Origin: Symbiodinium natans
Taxonomy: Eukaryota; Sar; Dinophyceae; Suessiales; Symbiodiniaceae
DNA: 64,000 nucleotides
Reading direction: 5' to 3'
NCBI GenBank assembly: GCA_905221605.1
Contig: CAJNDS010000968.1
Location: forward strand, 517,501-581,500
Shown here: positions 13,383 through 21,935 of the stretch, in pieces
Layout: each line of letters begins with the position of its first letter
How positions within the stretch are numbered: position 1 is the stretch's first letter
The notes under the pieces: model-generated
What the model was told of the DNA's origin: nothing
Database searches by the model: none
What the model saw: only the letters and a program-made list of their open reading frames with translations
Made by a program: the position numbers and the translations under genes

Positions 13383-15784
13383 CGAACCAAAAACCTTTCA
13401 AGTCCCTCCCGAAAGGCAGGTTCCCGAAAGCCCTTCAGAGGCCCGTGGGAAGGCAACCCTAAATAAACCCCTTTTTTGCACAAGCTTGTCGCAGCGACCC
13501 TAAACGAAACCCTAAAACCCTAAACATACAGCAGCAGATTCCCTAAGGCCAGTTTTCCATATACGGCCCTACTCCTATAGACTTCCGCTAAGCCACCGCG
13601 ACATGGGGACCTAACATAGGGGTAGGATTGAAGGTTTAGGGTTTAAGGCACCAGAAAGAATAACAATGTAACTATATACCGCTACAAACATGAATAGAAC
13701 AAGATCTGATTACAATCACATACCGACACTTACCCGTCATACATACCCCAAATAGCGTCTTGGGCTTTGTAGGGCTAGGATGTGGATACAGTCCTATAGC
13801 AACAACATTTACCCATCACATACCCCAAAGGGGTTTAGGGTTTAGGGTTTAGGGTTTAGGGTTTAGGCTTAGTCGTGGGCTTTGTAGGGCTCAAGGGTCT
13901 CGAGGGCCCAGTGGCAGCGTAGAACTTGCCGTCGTCGGAGCCGAAGTTCACCTGCGTAGGGTTTAGGGTTTACGGTTTAGGGTTTCGGGTTTGGGGTTTA
14001 GGGCTTAGGGTTTGGGGTTTAGGGTTCAGCCCTATCAACCCTAAACCCTAAACCCTAGACCCCCGAAACCACAACAAACCCTGAACCAAGACAACCAGCC
14101 TAGAACTCATGACCCAATATTTTTTCTTGGCACCGTCTGCGTTTGAGTTACCCCCTTCTTGGCGACACCTGGCCACCTTGTTTCATGTCGAAGGCGCGTT
14201 GAGATCGGGAAGCTTTAGGTTTTTTGTTGGGTACAACAGTCCAACACAAGGATTCATTGAGGCTTTGCATTTGAGGGTTTAGGGGCTCGGGTTCAGCAGG
14301 AGATGCTGGGGGCTCTGAGGTTTGCAGAGGGTGTTTTTTTGGCGAACAAACAAATCTCCAGCTTAAACTGCCTTCGCCACTGATTCGGCTTAAAAACCTA
14401 ACTCCAAGCCCTAAAAAACCCTAAACCCCAAACCCCAAACCCTAAACCCTAAACCCTAAATACCACACACAGATACCACGACGGTCGAGGCTTCGGAGGA
14501 GGGCCAAGGTATCCCAAACCTGGGGCTTGAAGTGCTCCTGGCTTGGCACTAAACTCCTCAAACCTGAGCCCTAAACCCTACACCCTTTTGTAGGAGCAAC
14601 GGAAGCCTCCCCCAAACCCTAAACACTAAACCCTAAACCTCATGTCAAGCGGCATTGTTATCACATACGAGTGGTGAGCATCGCACCGGCCCGCCTGGCG
14701 TGGTGTTGGGTTGCTGTGGGCTTTATTTTGCAATGTTCAGGAACTGGAAAATTGGGCTGAAGCTTCGGGGCCTGCGCCCCCCTCCCCCCAACTCACCCCT
14801 GAAGTGGATGGCCACTGGGGGACAAGAGGCCGTTTGGAAGGACTCTAAAGCTCAAAATGCCATGAACAAAGCCATTTGCAGTGCAGTCTGCAGGCCGCAA
14901 ATGGTAAACCAGAATATAGGGCCCTCGAGGGAAAGTAGGGCCATAGACCCAGTCCGAAACAACCACGCACCACACAGACTGCACCGCAACGCCTCAGAGT
15001 CAACTCCGTGGCAATTGGCGGTCTCCAAGCCTCTTCTCGCTCGTTCTCGGACCAAAGACAGAACACAAATGCACAAGGCGTCATCTGACCGGATCTTGGT
15101 GCTTCGGCTTCTTCAGCTGTGGGTTTTGGGACTTTCGGGTTTAGGGTTTAGTGTTTAGGGTTATATATATATATCCTTGGTTCAGGGTGGGGGCTGGCTT
15201 TTTCCTTGATGTGCGCATGGCGCAAACAAGTCGGGTCGTCCAGTTTGGAACTGCCAAACAACAGTGCCATTCTGTATGTGCAGGGCGTAGATCCTCGGCC
15301 GGCCACGTGGTGGAGGAAAAGGTTTAAGGTTTAAGCTGGGATGTCCCTCCTCATACTAACAGCCCTTAAAACATAATGGAATTCTGCTCAGGGCCAACTT
15401 GGGCTCCGTGAGCTCACCCCCCCCTCCCTCGGCCAAAAAAAAATACTAAAGCTTAGACCCCAACACCCTCAACCCAGTAAACCCGAAACTGGTGGTGGTT
15501 GACTCCTGAAGTTTGGGGGTTGAGGGTTTAGAGATATAAGTCTAGGAGCAGAAAATGACATGTGTGGGGCCTGAGAATTGTACGAAGGGTTTTCGTGAGC
15601 ACAAACAGAGCCGCTGAAGGGTTCAGAGATATGAGGTTTAAACCCTGAAACCCTAAACCGTTTCCATTTCCATTGAGAAAGTTCACAGGGCAACTCTGAA
15701 TGCCGCTTCGGCACGAGCCATCCTCTGATCCGAAGTAGACCTGCTGGATGTGTATGACGGGCGTCGTCCTCAGGCTGCCAGACT
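3482..15784 (-). CDS. Multi-exon PQQ/BamB-like beta-propeller protein gene (18 predicted exons, 5' end not found)
   Basis: Eighteen short minus-strand open pieces join in phase into about 962 nt (about 320 codons) of continuous PQQ-repeat sequence. Eight copies of a blade motif are visible: VYFGSEDGS, VNFGSDDGK, IYFAANNGT, IYFGSDDGM, VFTACDAG, VYFGNDAGN, VMFGSDNGK and VIYFGSDRM. Between them lie the usual YAL/YAV strand, a W-x-F strand (VVWQF, WIFDAG, IWRF, IWEF, EIFSYQ) and a G-x-I-x-x-x-P turn (SPIRTTP, DGAIESSP, SPIRSRP, GRIRASTP, GFPVLASP). Eight blades match the usual size of PQQ/BamB propellers. The family includes scaffold proteins and quinoprotein enzymes; no catalytic PQQ ligands were recognised, so the role here is open. 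Donors are GT, GC or GA, and 14 of 18 exons start with G after AG. The last exon has an in-frame TAG. The initiator exon and any signal peptide were not found. About 92% of the span is intron. Confidence 0.8.
3905..4010. mobile_element. Short inverted-repeat element, family C copy 1 (in propeller intron 17)
   Basis: Ends read CTACTATTTGCTTAAGAGCC and, inverted, GGTTCTTTAGCAAATAGTAG around an AT-rich centre with ATTCTTCCTTATCGGG. About 106 bp, no coding capacity, MITE-like. Related copies are at 27367-27516 and 30371-30504, with half copies near 6931, 42290 and 57175. Confidence 0.6.
4389..4418 (-). CDS. Propeller gene, exon 17 (micro-exon, 30 nt)
   Basis: Reads GFPVLASPL, the G-x-P-x-x-x-S-P turn that precedes a blade. 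The phases (2 in, 2 out) match both neighbours, giving AADGFPVLASPLWYANVIYF across three exons. It is so short that transcript data are needed to trust it. Confidence 0.5.
4853..4924 (-). CDS. Propeller gene, exon 16
   Basis: Reads NVMFGSDNGKVVAISDLNG then SLAA, starting with G after gtgag. A GC donor in phase 2 fits exon 17. Downstream on the coding strand a CCCTAAACCC run starts about 25 bases after the splice site. Confidence 0.65.
5152..5310. repeat. Duplicated block of about 55 bp in propeller intron 15
   Basis: The segment starting CTCAAGGGACTAAAGGAGGG at 5152 recurs at 5254 with about 90% identity, separated by T and G homopolymers. Confidence 0.6.
5590..5830. repeat. Degenerate C-rich telomere-like tract with CCCCCTAA variant block
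   Basis: Starts with homogeneous CCCCCTAA octamers, passes into CCCCTAAA and then ordinary CCCTAAA units. Local blocks of a single variant point to tandem slippage or unequal exchange rather than templated addition. Confidence 0.75.
5852..5898 (-). CDS. Propeller gene, exon 15
   Basis: Reads AGGRIRASTPPAINSG after acceptor ctctgag and ends at a GC donor (GCTCC) in phase 2. The join to exon 14 gives SYQ-AGGRIRASTP. The opposite strand is also open here, but only the minus frame fits the propeller pattern. Confidence 0.6.
6211..6315. mobile_element. Short inverted-repeat element, family B copy (propeller intron 14)
   Basis: Left end CTTGGTAGC and right end CCACTGGGCACCAAG flank a core with GGCACCC-T(n) and TATAAGGGAACCC. 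The same layout occurs at 24131, 34389, 49179 and 53790. Confidence 0.5.
6572..6604 (-). CDS. Propeller gene, exon 14 (11 codons)
   Basis: Reads DKTGHEIFSYQ, the W-x-F type strand of a PQQ blade with F for W, between acceptor ctcgaag and a GC donor (GCGCGG). Phase 0 on both sides. Confidence 0.6.
7274..7343 (-). CDS. Propeller gene, exon 13
   Basis: Acceptor gccccccag, then G plus YALGYHRGFVYFGNDAGN and FYAVK. A GA donor (GAGAGC) gives phase 0 and the join FYAVK-DKTGHEIF. Confidence 0.7.
7856..7929 (-). CDS. Propeller gene, exon 12
   Basis: On the coding strand CCCTAAACCCTATGATCCCGCAG leads into the exon, another array at a 3' splice site (the run is interrupted only by the last few bases). 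It reads IVYGLDEVTGSKIWEF followed by VASGPIRP. Donor GTGACT in phase 2 matches exon 13. Confidence 0.7.
8377..8415 (-). CDS. Propeller gene, exon 11 (13 codons)
   Basis: Reads VNFDIVFTACDAG between acceptor ccacgag and donor GTGCCT, phase 0 on both sides. The usual FGSD is replaced by FTACD, a diverged blade. Confidence 0.6.
8531..8652. mobile_element. Short element, family E copy 1 (propeller intron 10)
   Basis: Core GACCCTAAATTGGGTTATAA and CCCTTAACTA-AGTATAG matches the element at 51208-51332. Its ends are eroded. Confidence 0.45.
8730..8782 (-). CDS. Propeller gene, exon 10
   Basis: On the coding strand the largest telomere-type array runs up to CCCTAAACCCAAGTCAG, and the exon follows at once. 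It reads VRIWRFNAFSPIRSRPA and ends at a GC donor (GCCACTGG) in phase 0. The acceptor and first exon bases occur again on the other side of the array. Confidence 0.65.
8790..9049. repeat. Largest telomere-type array, about 37 TTTAGGG units, in propeller intron 9
   Basis: Nearly perfect heptamers on the plus strand with one deletion (GGTTAGGTTTAGGG) in the middle. Flanked on both sides by the 19-bp direct repeat ggacacctgacttgggttt (8777-8795 and 9048-9066). The left copy contains the 3' splice site of exon 10. Confidence 0.95.
9387..9420 (-). CDS. Propeller gene, exon 9 (11 codons)
   Basis: Reads DGMLYAVSAVD after acceptor gccgag. Canonical GT donor (GTGCTC) in phase 1, matched exactly by exon 10 to give AVDG-VRIWRF. 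Confidence 0.6.
9695..9808. repeat. Long poly-G tract (about 115 bp with a few T/A interruptions)
   Basis: Lies in propeller intron 8, the only intron of that gene in which I see no telomere-type run. On the coding strand it is poly-C. Proline- or glycine-rich translations across it are artefacts. Confidence 0.9.
10213..10248 (-). CDS. Propeller gene, exon 8 (12 codons)
   Basis: Reads VMNNQQIYFGSD after acceptor gactgag. A GA donor (GAGTTC) gives phase 0, so the join to exon 9 produces IYFGSD-DGMLYAV. A GCAAG donor 9 bases further is also possible. Confidence 0.6.
10877..10918 (-). CDS. Propeller gene, exon 7 (14 codons)
   Basis: Reads MWDVTADGAIESSP between acceptor ctggccag and canonical donor GTACCT, phase 0 on both sides. 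It joins exon 8 as ESSP-VMNNQQIYFGSD. The 3' splice site lies about 17 bases from the end of the inverted-repeat element at 10936-11265. Confidence 0.65.
10936..11265. mobile_element. Inverted-repeat element, family D, with four internal tandem units (propeller intron 6)
   Basis: Ends CCAGGACGGGTTAT and ATCGCCCATCCTGG are inverted repeats. Inside, a unit of about 64-99 bp (GGACGGGTTAT...TACCCTGTAACCCCTT...GGCCCTTGATAGGG) is repeated, with starts near 10938, 11037, 11112 and 11176. Single-unit relatives are at 33967-34057 and 50624-50712. Confidence 0.65.
11623..11686 (-). CDS. Propeller gene, exon 6
   Basis: Starts with G after ccgag and reads LEYIYFAANNGTLYALKTWDG, a clear third blade. A GA donor (GATAAG) ends it in phase 0, matching exon 7. 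A GT donor inside ACGTGG is possible. Confidence 0.65.
11708..11821. mobile_element. Short inverted-repeat element, family A copy 1 (propeller intron 5)
   Basis: Ends TTGGGGATGTTCCCCCTTTG and, inverted, AGGGGCAACATCCCAA, with an inner TAAGGACTGTTAGT. Four more copies are at 20688, 35269, 43107 and 58349. Confidence 0.6.
12314..12370 (-). CDS. Propeller gene, exon 5
   Basis: Acceptor tgtttcag, then G plus WIFDAGSPIRTTPIYNSL. A GC donor (TTGCT then GCTGGC) gives a phase-2 end that joins exon 6. A GT donor 8 bases downstream (GTATATG) would extend the exon to 12306 but breaks the phase. Confidence 0.7.
13347..13378. repeat. CT microsatellite
   Basis: About 16 CT units in propeller intron 4; a shorter CT run is at 13309-13320. 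Confidence 0.9.
13908..13951 (-). CDS. Propeller gene, exon 4
   Basis: On the coding strand CCCTAAACCCTACGCAG runs straight into the exon, so a telomere-type array lies directly at the 3' splice site. It reads VNFGSDDGKFYAATG and ends at a GC donor in phase 2, matching exon 5. Confidence 0.7.
14477..14519 (-). CDS. Propeller gene, exon 3
   Basis: Acceptor gccccag, then G plus 14 codons (FGIPWPSSEASTVV), then donor GTATCT. It joins exon 4 in phase 0 to give STVV-VNFGSDDG, as expected for a blade start. The upstream join to exon 2 is the least certain in the gene. Confidence 0.5.
15222..15293 (-). CDS. Propeller gene, exon 2
   Basis: Starts with G after ccgag and reads IYALHIQNGTVVWQFQTG, a typical second half of a PQQ blade. 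The phase match with exon 1 is exact. The 3' limit is uncertain: the chosen GC donor leaves GRPDLF at the end, and a GA donor about 20 bases earlier is possible. Confidence 0.6.
15715..15784 (-). CDS. Propeller gene, exon 1 of the recognised set
   Basis: Acceptor ccacag, then two bases and 22 codons containing SLRTTPVI and VYFGSEDG, then donor GTGCCG. It ends in phase 2 (TC), which joins exon 2 to give EDGS-IYAL. It starts mid-codon, so at least one more upstream exon must exist. Confidence 0.7.
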
Positions 15785-15847
15785 CTGTGGCCAAGGTGGG
15801 ACGAACGCACGCTCCGCTCGACTGCACCCTACTTGGTCAGCGAAAAT

Positions 15848-15949
15848 AGGGGCCGGAATAATTAGAATAGGGTTTTGGGGGGGGGGGGTATTACAGTATA
15901 GTTACAAAGGGACCCGAAGGGAATAATAATAGCAGTTATTCCGACCCCT
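15848..15949. mobile_element. Short inverted-repeat element, family F copy 1
   Basis: Ends AGGGGCCGGAATAATTAG and TTATTCCGACCCCT are inverted repeats. The core TATAGTTACAAAGGGACC is shared with the copy at 46884-46987. It sits just upstream of propeller exon 1. Confidence 0.6.
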
Positions 15950-17309
15950 GTATTACTTAAGACATTGTCCCGACAAGAACTGAAATCTTGGAAAACTCAC
16001 TCGCCTTTCGTGGGCCACACGGGCGCAGGTTGAGGCTTGAGGGTTTATGGCTAAATTGCATGCCCTTACCCAGGCTTCCGATCCGAGCCAGGAGTGGAAC
16101 AGGGTGCACTTTTGATTGCTTCAGTAGTAGTTATGGAATACGAACCTGAACCCAAACAAAAGCAGTTACAGGGCATCCTCGTACCCTTGTAACTCTGAAC
16201 CGCGCAAATGCCGGCTTTGAGATAACAGACTAGCACTGGGACTTGCGCGCGGCGCTCTCCTAAACCCAGGACCATGTTCAGCGTGGGCTCCTCACAGTAT
16301 GAAAAACTGCCGCCCCTCACGGTCCCTCGCCCTAGCTGCTCAAAGGCTGTCTCCGGGTAATTGTATCGAAAAGCCGTAAACCCTCTCAAAGTGGACTGAT
16401 CAGCTTCAGTCTCAGAAAGCTGTAACCGCAAGCGACCACCAGACCACGCCCTCCTGGACACACAAGGATGGGCATTTCCCTCTCCTTCGGGGACCATAGG
16501 CCCCTAAGCTATCGGCGCGAGGCTTTTCAATTGCCAGGAACCTCTGAAATTCCGAGTTCAAGGTTTAGGGCTCATCCTTTGGGGTGGGGGGGGGGGGAAT
16601 TTGAGGGTACTCCAAATCTCAAGCCGCCAGTCTCTCAAGAAGCCGGGGGACCTTATCCCTGGGCTCTCATTGCTCCCGTTGCCTTGGCTTCCAAAGCTCA
16701 CGTTGCGGCCACACTAGGCCACTAAACCCGAAACCCTACATCCTAAACCTTTAAACCCAGCTTGACATCTTGTTCAGAGGGGGGCTATACATCCCAGCAG
16801 CCTAGCAAAAGAGTTGGGATGGCGGGCGTTAGGACTTAGAGTTGCAGGGTTTTGGGTGCGTTACAGGACAATGTGCAAGTGTCTGCCCAGGTCGCTGGTG
16901 ACATTGAAGCTCTGAGCCATACGGACAAACTCCGTAAACCCGAAGGGAAGCATGGAACCCTAAACCCTTCTCAAATCAGCTCTACGCCCGACACCCTCAA
17001 CCCAAAAACCTCGACTTCTAACTCTCACTACAAGGGACACTAGGGGCATTATATAAGGTCTATATAGGAAAATAGATGAAGGGTCCCTTTTTTATATCCC
17101 TTAGCTGTGGGGCCCTTAGCCTCTAAGTTCAGACGTTGGGCTCATCCGGGCTTTGGACTTTGGGTTTCCTGCGCCCTAACCATCCCACAGTGTGACCACC
17201 CCAAAACTTACAGGAACCTCACCTCGACACCTTTTTTTCGTAATCTGAGAAGTACCTCTTAAGCATCCTAAGAGGAGTAGGTCATATTGCCTCTTTAACA
17301 CCATGTTAG
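15950..17309. other. Stretch without an assignable gene
   Basis: Upstream of the recognised propeller exons on the minus strand. A minus frame of about 140 codons (16066-16497) is open but has no recognisable domain or splice-bounded segment; I do not call it a gene. Telomere-type runs are few here. Confidence 0.4.
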
Positions 17310-17366
17310 ACAAGCACGAGCCGCCGCTTCTGTTCGCCGCAGAGATGGGGCGGAACGCCCAGGCTG
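17310..17366 (+). CDS. Possible ankyrin-like exon on the plus strand
   Basis: After acceptor ccatgttag the plus strand reads HEPPLLFAAEMGRNAQA, similar to the TPLL-x-AAE-x-G core of an ankyrin repeat, and a GC donor follows (57 nt). It would be an exception to the minus-strand direction of all stronger exons. No neighbouring plus-strand repeat was found. Confidence 0.3.
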
Positions 17367-18300
17367 GCTGTTCGTAGGAGCTGCACCCCTGGGCTATGGC
17401 CGTTTTCTAAAACTCTGCTCTTTTGTTCTTTCCGGGCAAGAGGGGGGTGGGGGGGGGGGGTGGTGCGGTGAATGGAGTTGTTGTTTGAAGACTCGAAGAA
17501 ATGTGAATAAAGTCATCAGAAGCAAGAGTACTTGGAAGCTGGGTCGTCCTTCGGGCGTCGTGGCAAGGTTGCAGCATTGTAGTGGTTTGAGGTTTAGAGA
17601 ACATCCGGAAACTCCAAACCCAACGTGGCCAGTGGACAACGACCTCAGACCTCTGTAAGCAAGCAGCCACTGCAAACCATCGCTGAATCATGAACCATAG
17701 GAATTACTCGCATCCCTCAAAGGACACCACTTTCCGGAATAAGGAACCCTATCTGCACTCATCAAAATAACGTAACAAAAACCTAACCAATGTAGTATGG
17801 GGGCTCCCGAAAATATTATGAGGGAATCCTACCCTCAAGGGGGCTGGGTCCCCAATTTTCGTAAACACCCATATCAGTCCCTCCCTGAAAGCAAACGGTC
17901 CCCAGGTTCTTGGTAGGGATTGTGGGAATGAGCTATCCTGCATAATCACTTCATGGGTAGATAGATAGATAGATGTATATATATATATATGTATATATGG
18001 AGTTACAGGGTACCTCATTCCCTCATTCCCTACTAAGAACCAGACAGACAAGGGGCCTGCAAGTAAAGGGAGCACAGCGCTGCGAAAGCCACGCAGAGGC
18101 AGTGGGCGCAGGCGAACATGCTCCAAGGGAGCCCCGAAAATCTAAAAAGGGAACCCTGACCCTACTTCCTAAACCCCTATAAGCCCTGAACCCTGTAAGC
18201 CCGAAAAGCCTAGCCTGTCATCTCCCCTGGCTGAGGGAGTGTCTAGCTCCATTCTTTTGGGCTTGCGGAACTGCGAAAACCTTATACTGAAACCCTATGC

Positions 18301-18358
18301 GTGCTCCAGTCTTGCCCGCGATGTCGTGGGGGGTCATCCGGACGAGTTTTGAGTGGAG
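18301..18358 (-). CDS. Possible ankyrin-like exon, minus strand
   Basis: Between acceptor gaaaag and a GC donor the frame reads LHSKLVRMTPHDIAGKTGA; TPHDIAGKTGA resembles TPLDIAxxxGA of ankyrin repeats. It lies 5.4 kb downstream, in transcription sense, of the ankyrin exon at 23.8 kb, and could belong to that gene or to another. Confidence 0.3.
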
Positions 18359-19253
18359 CTTTTCAAGCCCCGGGTGGAGGGACTAGGGGTTCTGAGGGTT
18401 TGGCTTGGGGTGTCTACATCCATACCTAATCCTGAAGCCCTACACCCTCAAGGCAGCCCCCCTCTTTGCGGCTGCAAAGATACACTTCCGGGAGCCCAAA
18501 AGCAGCGGCGACGCGGCTCGGAGATCGTCCCTAAACCCTAAACCCTGACCCCTAAACCCTAAACCCTAAACCCTCAAGGTAAATCCCACCCAAGCCAATC
18601 TTGGGGAATTGAGGCTTGTTGGGGTTCTTTTTTATTCCAGGGAGTCCCCCCTTCCAAAGAAGCCGCATAGAGGCATAAAACCCAATTCCACTTGAATAAG
18701 CCACCCACCTCCAACTGCTGTGAACTCTGTGTTCTTCTCTGACTTAGCAGTAGAGTATGTATTGGGGTATTCTAATCCCTATAAAAACCCTAAACCCTAA
18801 ACCCTAAACCCTAAACCCTAGATGTCGCGGCAGAGGTCGCAGGTCATCGCACCGCTCAAGGCCTGGTGACTCTTGTTGAGGGAAATCTGCAGCTAGAAGT
18901 TGTCTAGACTGCGGCGGCTAGACTGCTAGGCTGATGTGATACTTGTTGTAAGCCTCTGGGCTCGCGCGTCTCAACCCCAAACCCTAAACAGCCCTAAACC
19001 CCACTATCAACCCTATAAACCCTAAACACAAGAGAAGCCTCCATGGACAAGGTCGACGTCATCGCAAGCCTTGGCAGTCTTTACCAAGGTTGGCTCTCGA
19101 AGATAAGCGGGGGGTGGGTTCAGGCTCGTACAAACCCTGATCCCTCAAATTACGCTTTGGTGTTTGTTGCCTCTAAGAATCCTGAAGGGGGCTATAGTAC
19201 TGGCGGACGGTTTGTTTGTTCTGAGGTTGGCCCTGGCTTGTTTTCCTTGAAAT

Positions 19254-19665
19254 GATCTGAAATGCAGCTCTTCTGACTTGTTCGCGGGTTCTAAACGTTG
19301 AAAAACACCAGCTTTCCTGGCCGGCTCCAGATGCTGATTTTAATCTACGTCCTACGCAGCTCCAAATGCTGCGACTTGCAGCGTTTCTATCCAATCTCTG
19401 TGGATGACAGCATTTCTGCTTGAGCTTCGAGTGCTGTCAACTGCTGCTTTTCTTTGTCACTAAGCCCAAACTCCAAGGCTCTCAATTACAGCGTTTCTGA
19501 CTATTCACAGGCTTCAAATGCTGTAAACGATTTAACAAAAGTGTAAGATGGAGGAGGCTGCAAGTCCAAGCATGGAGTTCAGAAGCTCAAAACGCTGTGA
19601 ATTACAACATTTCTGATTGTTCACAAGCTCCACATGCTGTGAAGTAGAACATTTCTTGCAGTCTG
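19254..19665. repeat. Degenerate minisatellite with core GCTCCAAATGCTGTGAATTACAG-like units
   Basis: At least six diverged copies of a unit of about 32 bp that joins (A)GCTCCAAATGCTGTGAA to TTACAGCATTTCTGA, starting near 19326, 19359, 19425, 19470, 19511, 19587 and 19625. Spacing varies (about 35-75 bp). No telomere heptamers lie inside. Confidence 0.6.
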
Positions 19666-20436
19666 TACTTGAACATGCCTGGCTAAAATCTGGTCACTCT
19701 GGGCGTGTGACGGTTTGGAAGGGTGGAGTTTGTTCCCCAAACCCTAAACCCTAAACCCTAAGCCCTAAACCCTAAACCCCAAACCCTAAACCCTTTGCTT
19801 TCGCTTCTGTTTTCTTCTTCCCTCGAAGAGCCCTAATTATATGTCAGCACTTTCGAACATTAAGTTTAGACAAGGAGCAAGCTTGCATGCAAGCACAATG
19901 GTCGTGTGATGGGCTTGGAAAGGATTCATGTGGGTGCTGAAGGAATGCCCTTTTTTCATTCCTTTCTTCTTCCGCAGCAAGTCCTTTTTCTCTTTCCTTT
20001 ATTCTTCAACAGAGGGGTGTGGGACTGGTTTTTGGGTCCCTTTTTCACGCTGAATCACGCTCAATCACACGGCCCCTCCTGGATCGTAAAAGTTCACTAT
20101 CGACACCTTTAAGACTCTATGCCTATGCGACAGGGCATTCGTTTTGAACAGTCGCTGCAGGTAATGTATTGTGAGCACACGACAACTTGAGTACACAGAC
20201 GTTTCCGTGTTTGTTTATTCAGAGATGCCTGTGGCTCCGAGCTCCAAGGCACGACTCGGGCCCTTAAGACCACAAGACGGTTACGATCCAGGAGGGCCCC
20301 GCGTGTGATTTAGCGTGAAAAAAAAGCTGCTTAAACCAGTCCGAGGTCCCGAGCTAATGACATAAGCATCGCTGCGAATTCACAATGGCCGTTCTAACGA
20401 CTCAGCCTAGCCTGATTTTTCGCTCCCGCACAGTCA

Positions 20437-20505
20437 GGGTTTAGAGTTTAGGGTTTAGGGTTTAGGGTTTAGGGTTTAGGGTTTAGGGTTTAGGGTTTAG
20501 GGCTT
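20437..20505. repeat. TTTAGGG array directly at a 5' splice site
   Basis: About 9-10 units on the plus strand. On the minus strand the exon at 20508-20588 ends ...TTCCTC, then GTAAGCCCTAAACCC: the donor GTAAG merges into the first repeat. Confidence 0.85.
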
Positions 20506-20507
20506 AC

Positions 20508-20588
20508 GAGGAACTTGAAGCCTGGGCGCTTGTTGGTGGTTCGACGCTGCCTGGGGCTGCTCGACTCCTCGTCGCCGGTCTCCGTCTC
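20508..20588 (-). CDS. Exon of unassigned protein (acidic then basic, low complexity)
   Basis: 27 codons, phase 0 on both sides, between acceptor atggggag and canonical donor GTAAG. It reads ETETGDEESSSPRQRR then TTNKRPGFKFL, a disordered-looking acidic-to-basic linker. No domain recognised. It sits between the propeller gene and the Ubl-ankyrin gene and could belong to either or to a third gene. Confidence 0.5.
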
Positions 20589-20687
20589 CTCCCCATCCCA
20601 AGACCCCGATGAGCGAAGAAGTTTTTACACCTTTAACTCCTAGGGTTTAGGGTTTAGGGTTTAGGGCTTGCGGAAATATGTTTTTCA

Positions 20688-20832
20688 TTGGGATGTTCCC
20701 CCTTTTTCAGTCCTTAATGGGGACTACAATAGGGGTACTACAGCCCCTAACTACTCAGGACCCTTCTACGCTATAATAGGGGGTTACTGTAATCCCTGTA
20801 GAGGACTGTTAGTTTAAGGAGGATCATCCCAA
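20688..20832. mobile_element. Short inverted-repeat element, family A copy 2 (expanded)
   Basis: Ends TTGGGATGTTCCCCCTTTTT and GGATCATCCCAA. The centre is longer than in other copies because a palindromic GGGGTACTACAGCCCC / GGGGGTTACTGTAATCCC section is added. Confidence 0.6.
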
Positions 20833-21834
20833 TATTTACACCTTTAGCTCCTACAAGGAGGAGCCCCCTTACTAAACTAACTATGGTTACAAGCCCTGAT
20901 TAAGTAAGAAACAAATGTCCTTTAAGTCTTAGGGCTTAGGGTTCAGGGTCTAGGGCCAGTAGCTAAGAAATATTTACACCTTTGACTCTTGGGGTTAGGG
21001 TTCAGTCTAGGGCCAGTAGCTAAGAAACAGGGCCTCAGGGCTAGAGGGTTCACAGAGCAGAGCGCTACATTCGATGCTGTTGAAGATATCCAGCATTGGC
21101 GAGGTTCTCAAAACCGTCCTGTTGGAGCACATGACGCCTAGGCCCTTGAACTATATCTTGGCCCGCTTAACGCGACTGGGTTTTGGAGCATGAGGCTTCG
21201 CTAATGCGGACTCTTTGAACTCCTTAAGGCTTCGGGCTTAGGGCCTTACGCGTCACTCGTGGCGCGTCGCGCAGTTGCACTTATTGCTGGTTGGGCACTG
21301 TCGGATTCGGAAAAACTCCGTAAGTACAGACTCCTGCGAAGTCCCTGAAAGCCTGACTAAGCCTATGGCCTTTCTTCACGATCAGACACCCCCCCCCCCC
21401 CCCCCCGCCTTTCAGCCCCCAAACCCTAAACCCTCAACCCTCCTAAAAACCCTAAACCCTAAACCCGAAACCCGCCCCCCCCCCCCCACAGGCATCTCCT
21501 CTGGGTCGGGAACCTCCGTAAAAGCCTGGGCCCAAGGGTTTGGAGGGTGAAGGACAGTGAACGAGGTTCAGGGTTCAGGCATCATGCACCAGCTTGCAGT
21601 TGAGGGTCCGGGAGTTTCTAGGAGGTGTGCAGCGTTTAGGGTTCCCTTCCGCCAGGCATCCCCGCCGCACCGCAGGGTAGCAGTTTGGGGGATTGAAACG
21701 ACTACAATCCCACGAGGCAGGGTCGGCCAACAGCACTCTTCTCCCACAACCACAATGAGTTACCTTAGGAGTGTTGCGGCAAGGAGAGCCCTTGACCAAA
21801 CCTTCCTACCAACAACAACCTAGGAGATAGGATT

Positions 21835-21935
21835 AAGGGGACCCCTGGGGATATGGACCCTCTCAATAAGGTCCCTCCTTTAGAGCGCCGGAAGAGGGTT
21901 GAGAAGGGGTCCCCATTGAAGGGTGTCCCGAATCC
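21835..21935. repeat. Imperfect palindrome
   Basis: GGATTAAGGGGACCCCTGGGG pairs with GGGGTCCCCATTGAAGGGTG further on, giving a hairpin-like element of about 100 bp. Only copy seen. Confidence 0.4.

Noticed and set aside
14655-15158. A plus-strand gene of about 167 codons
   Set aside because: It overlaps the end of a telomere-type run and lies in a propeller intron on the other strand; no domain seen.
16066-16497. A 143-codon minus-strand gene upstream of the propeller exons
   Set aside because: Residue content not protein-like in any sustained part, and no propeller motifs.
18827-18868. Plus-strand exon MSRQRSQVIAPLKAW after CCCTAAACCCTAG
   Set aside because: The minus strand is equally open (ISLNKSHQALSGAMTCDLCR), so neither strand can be preferred.
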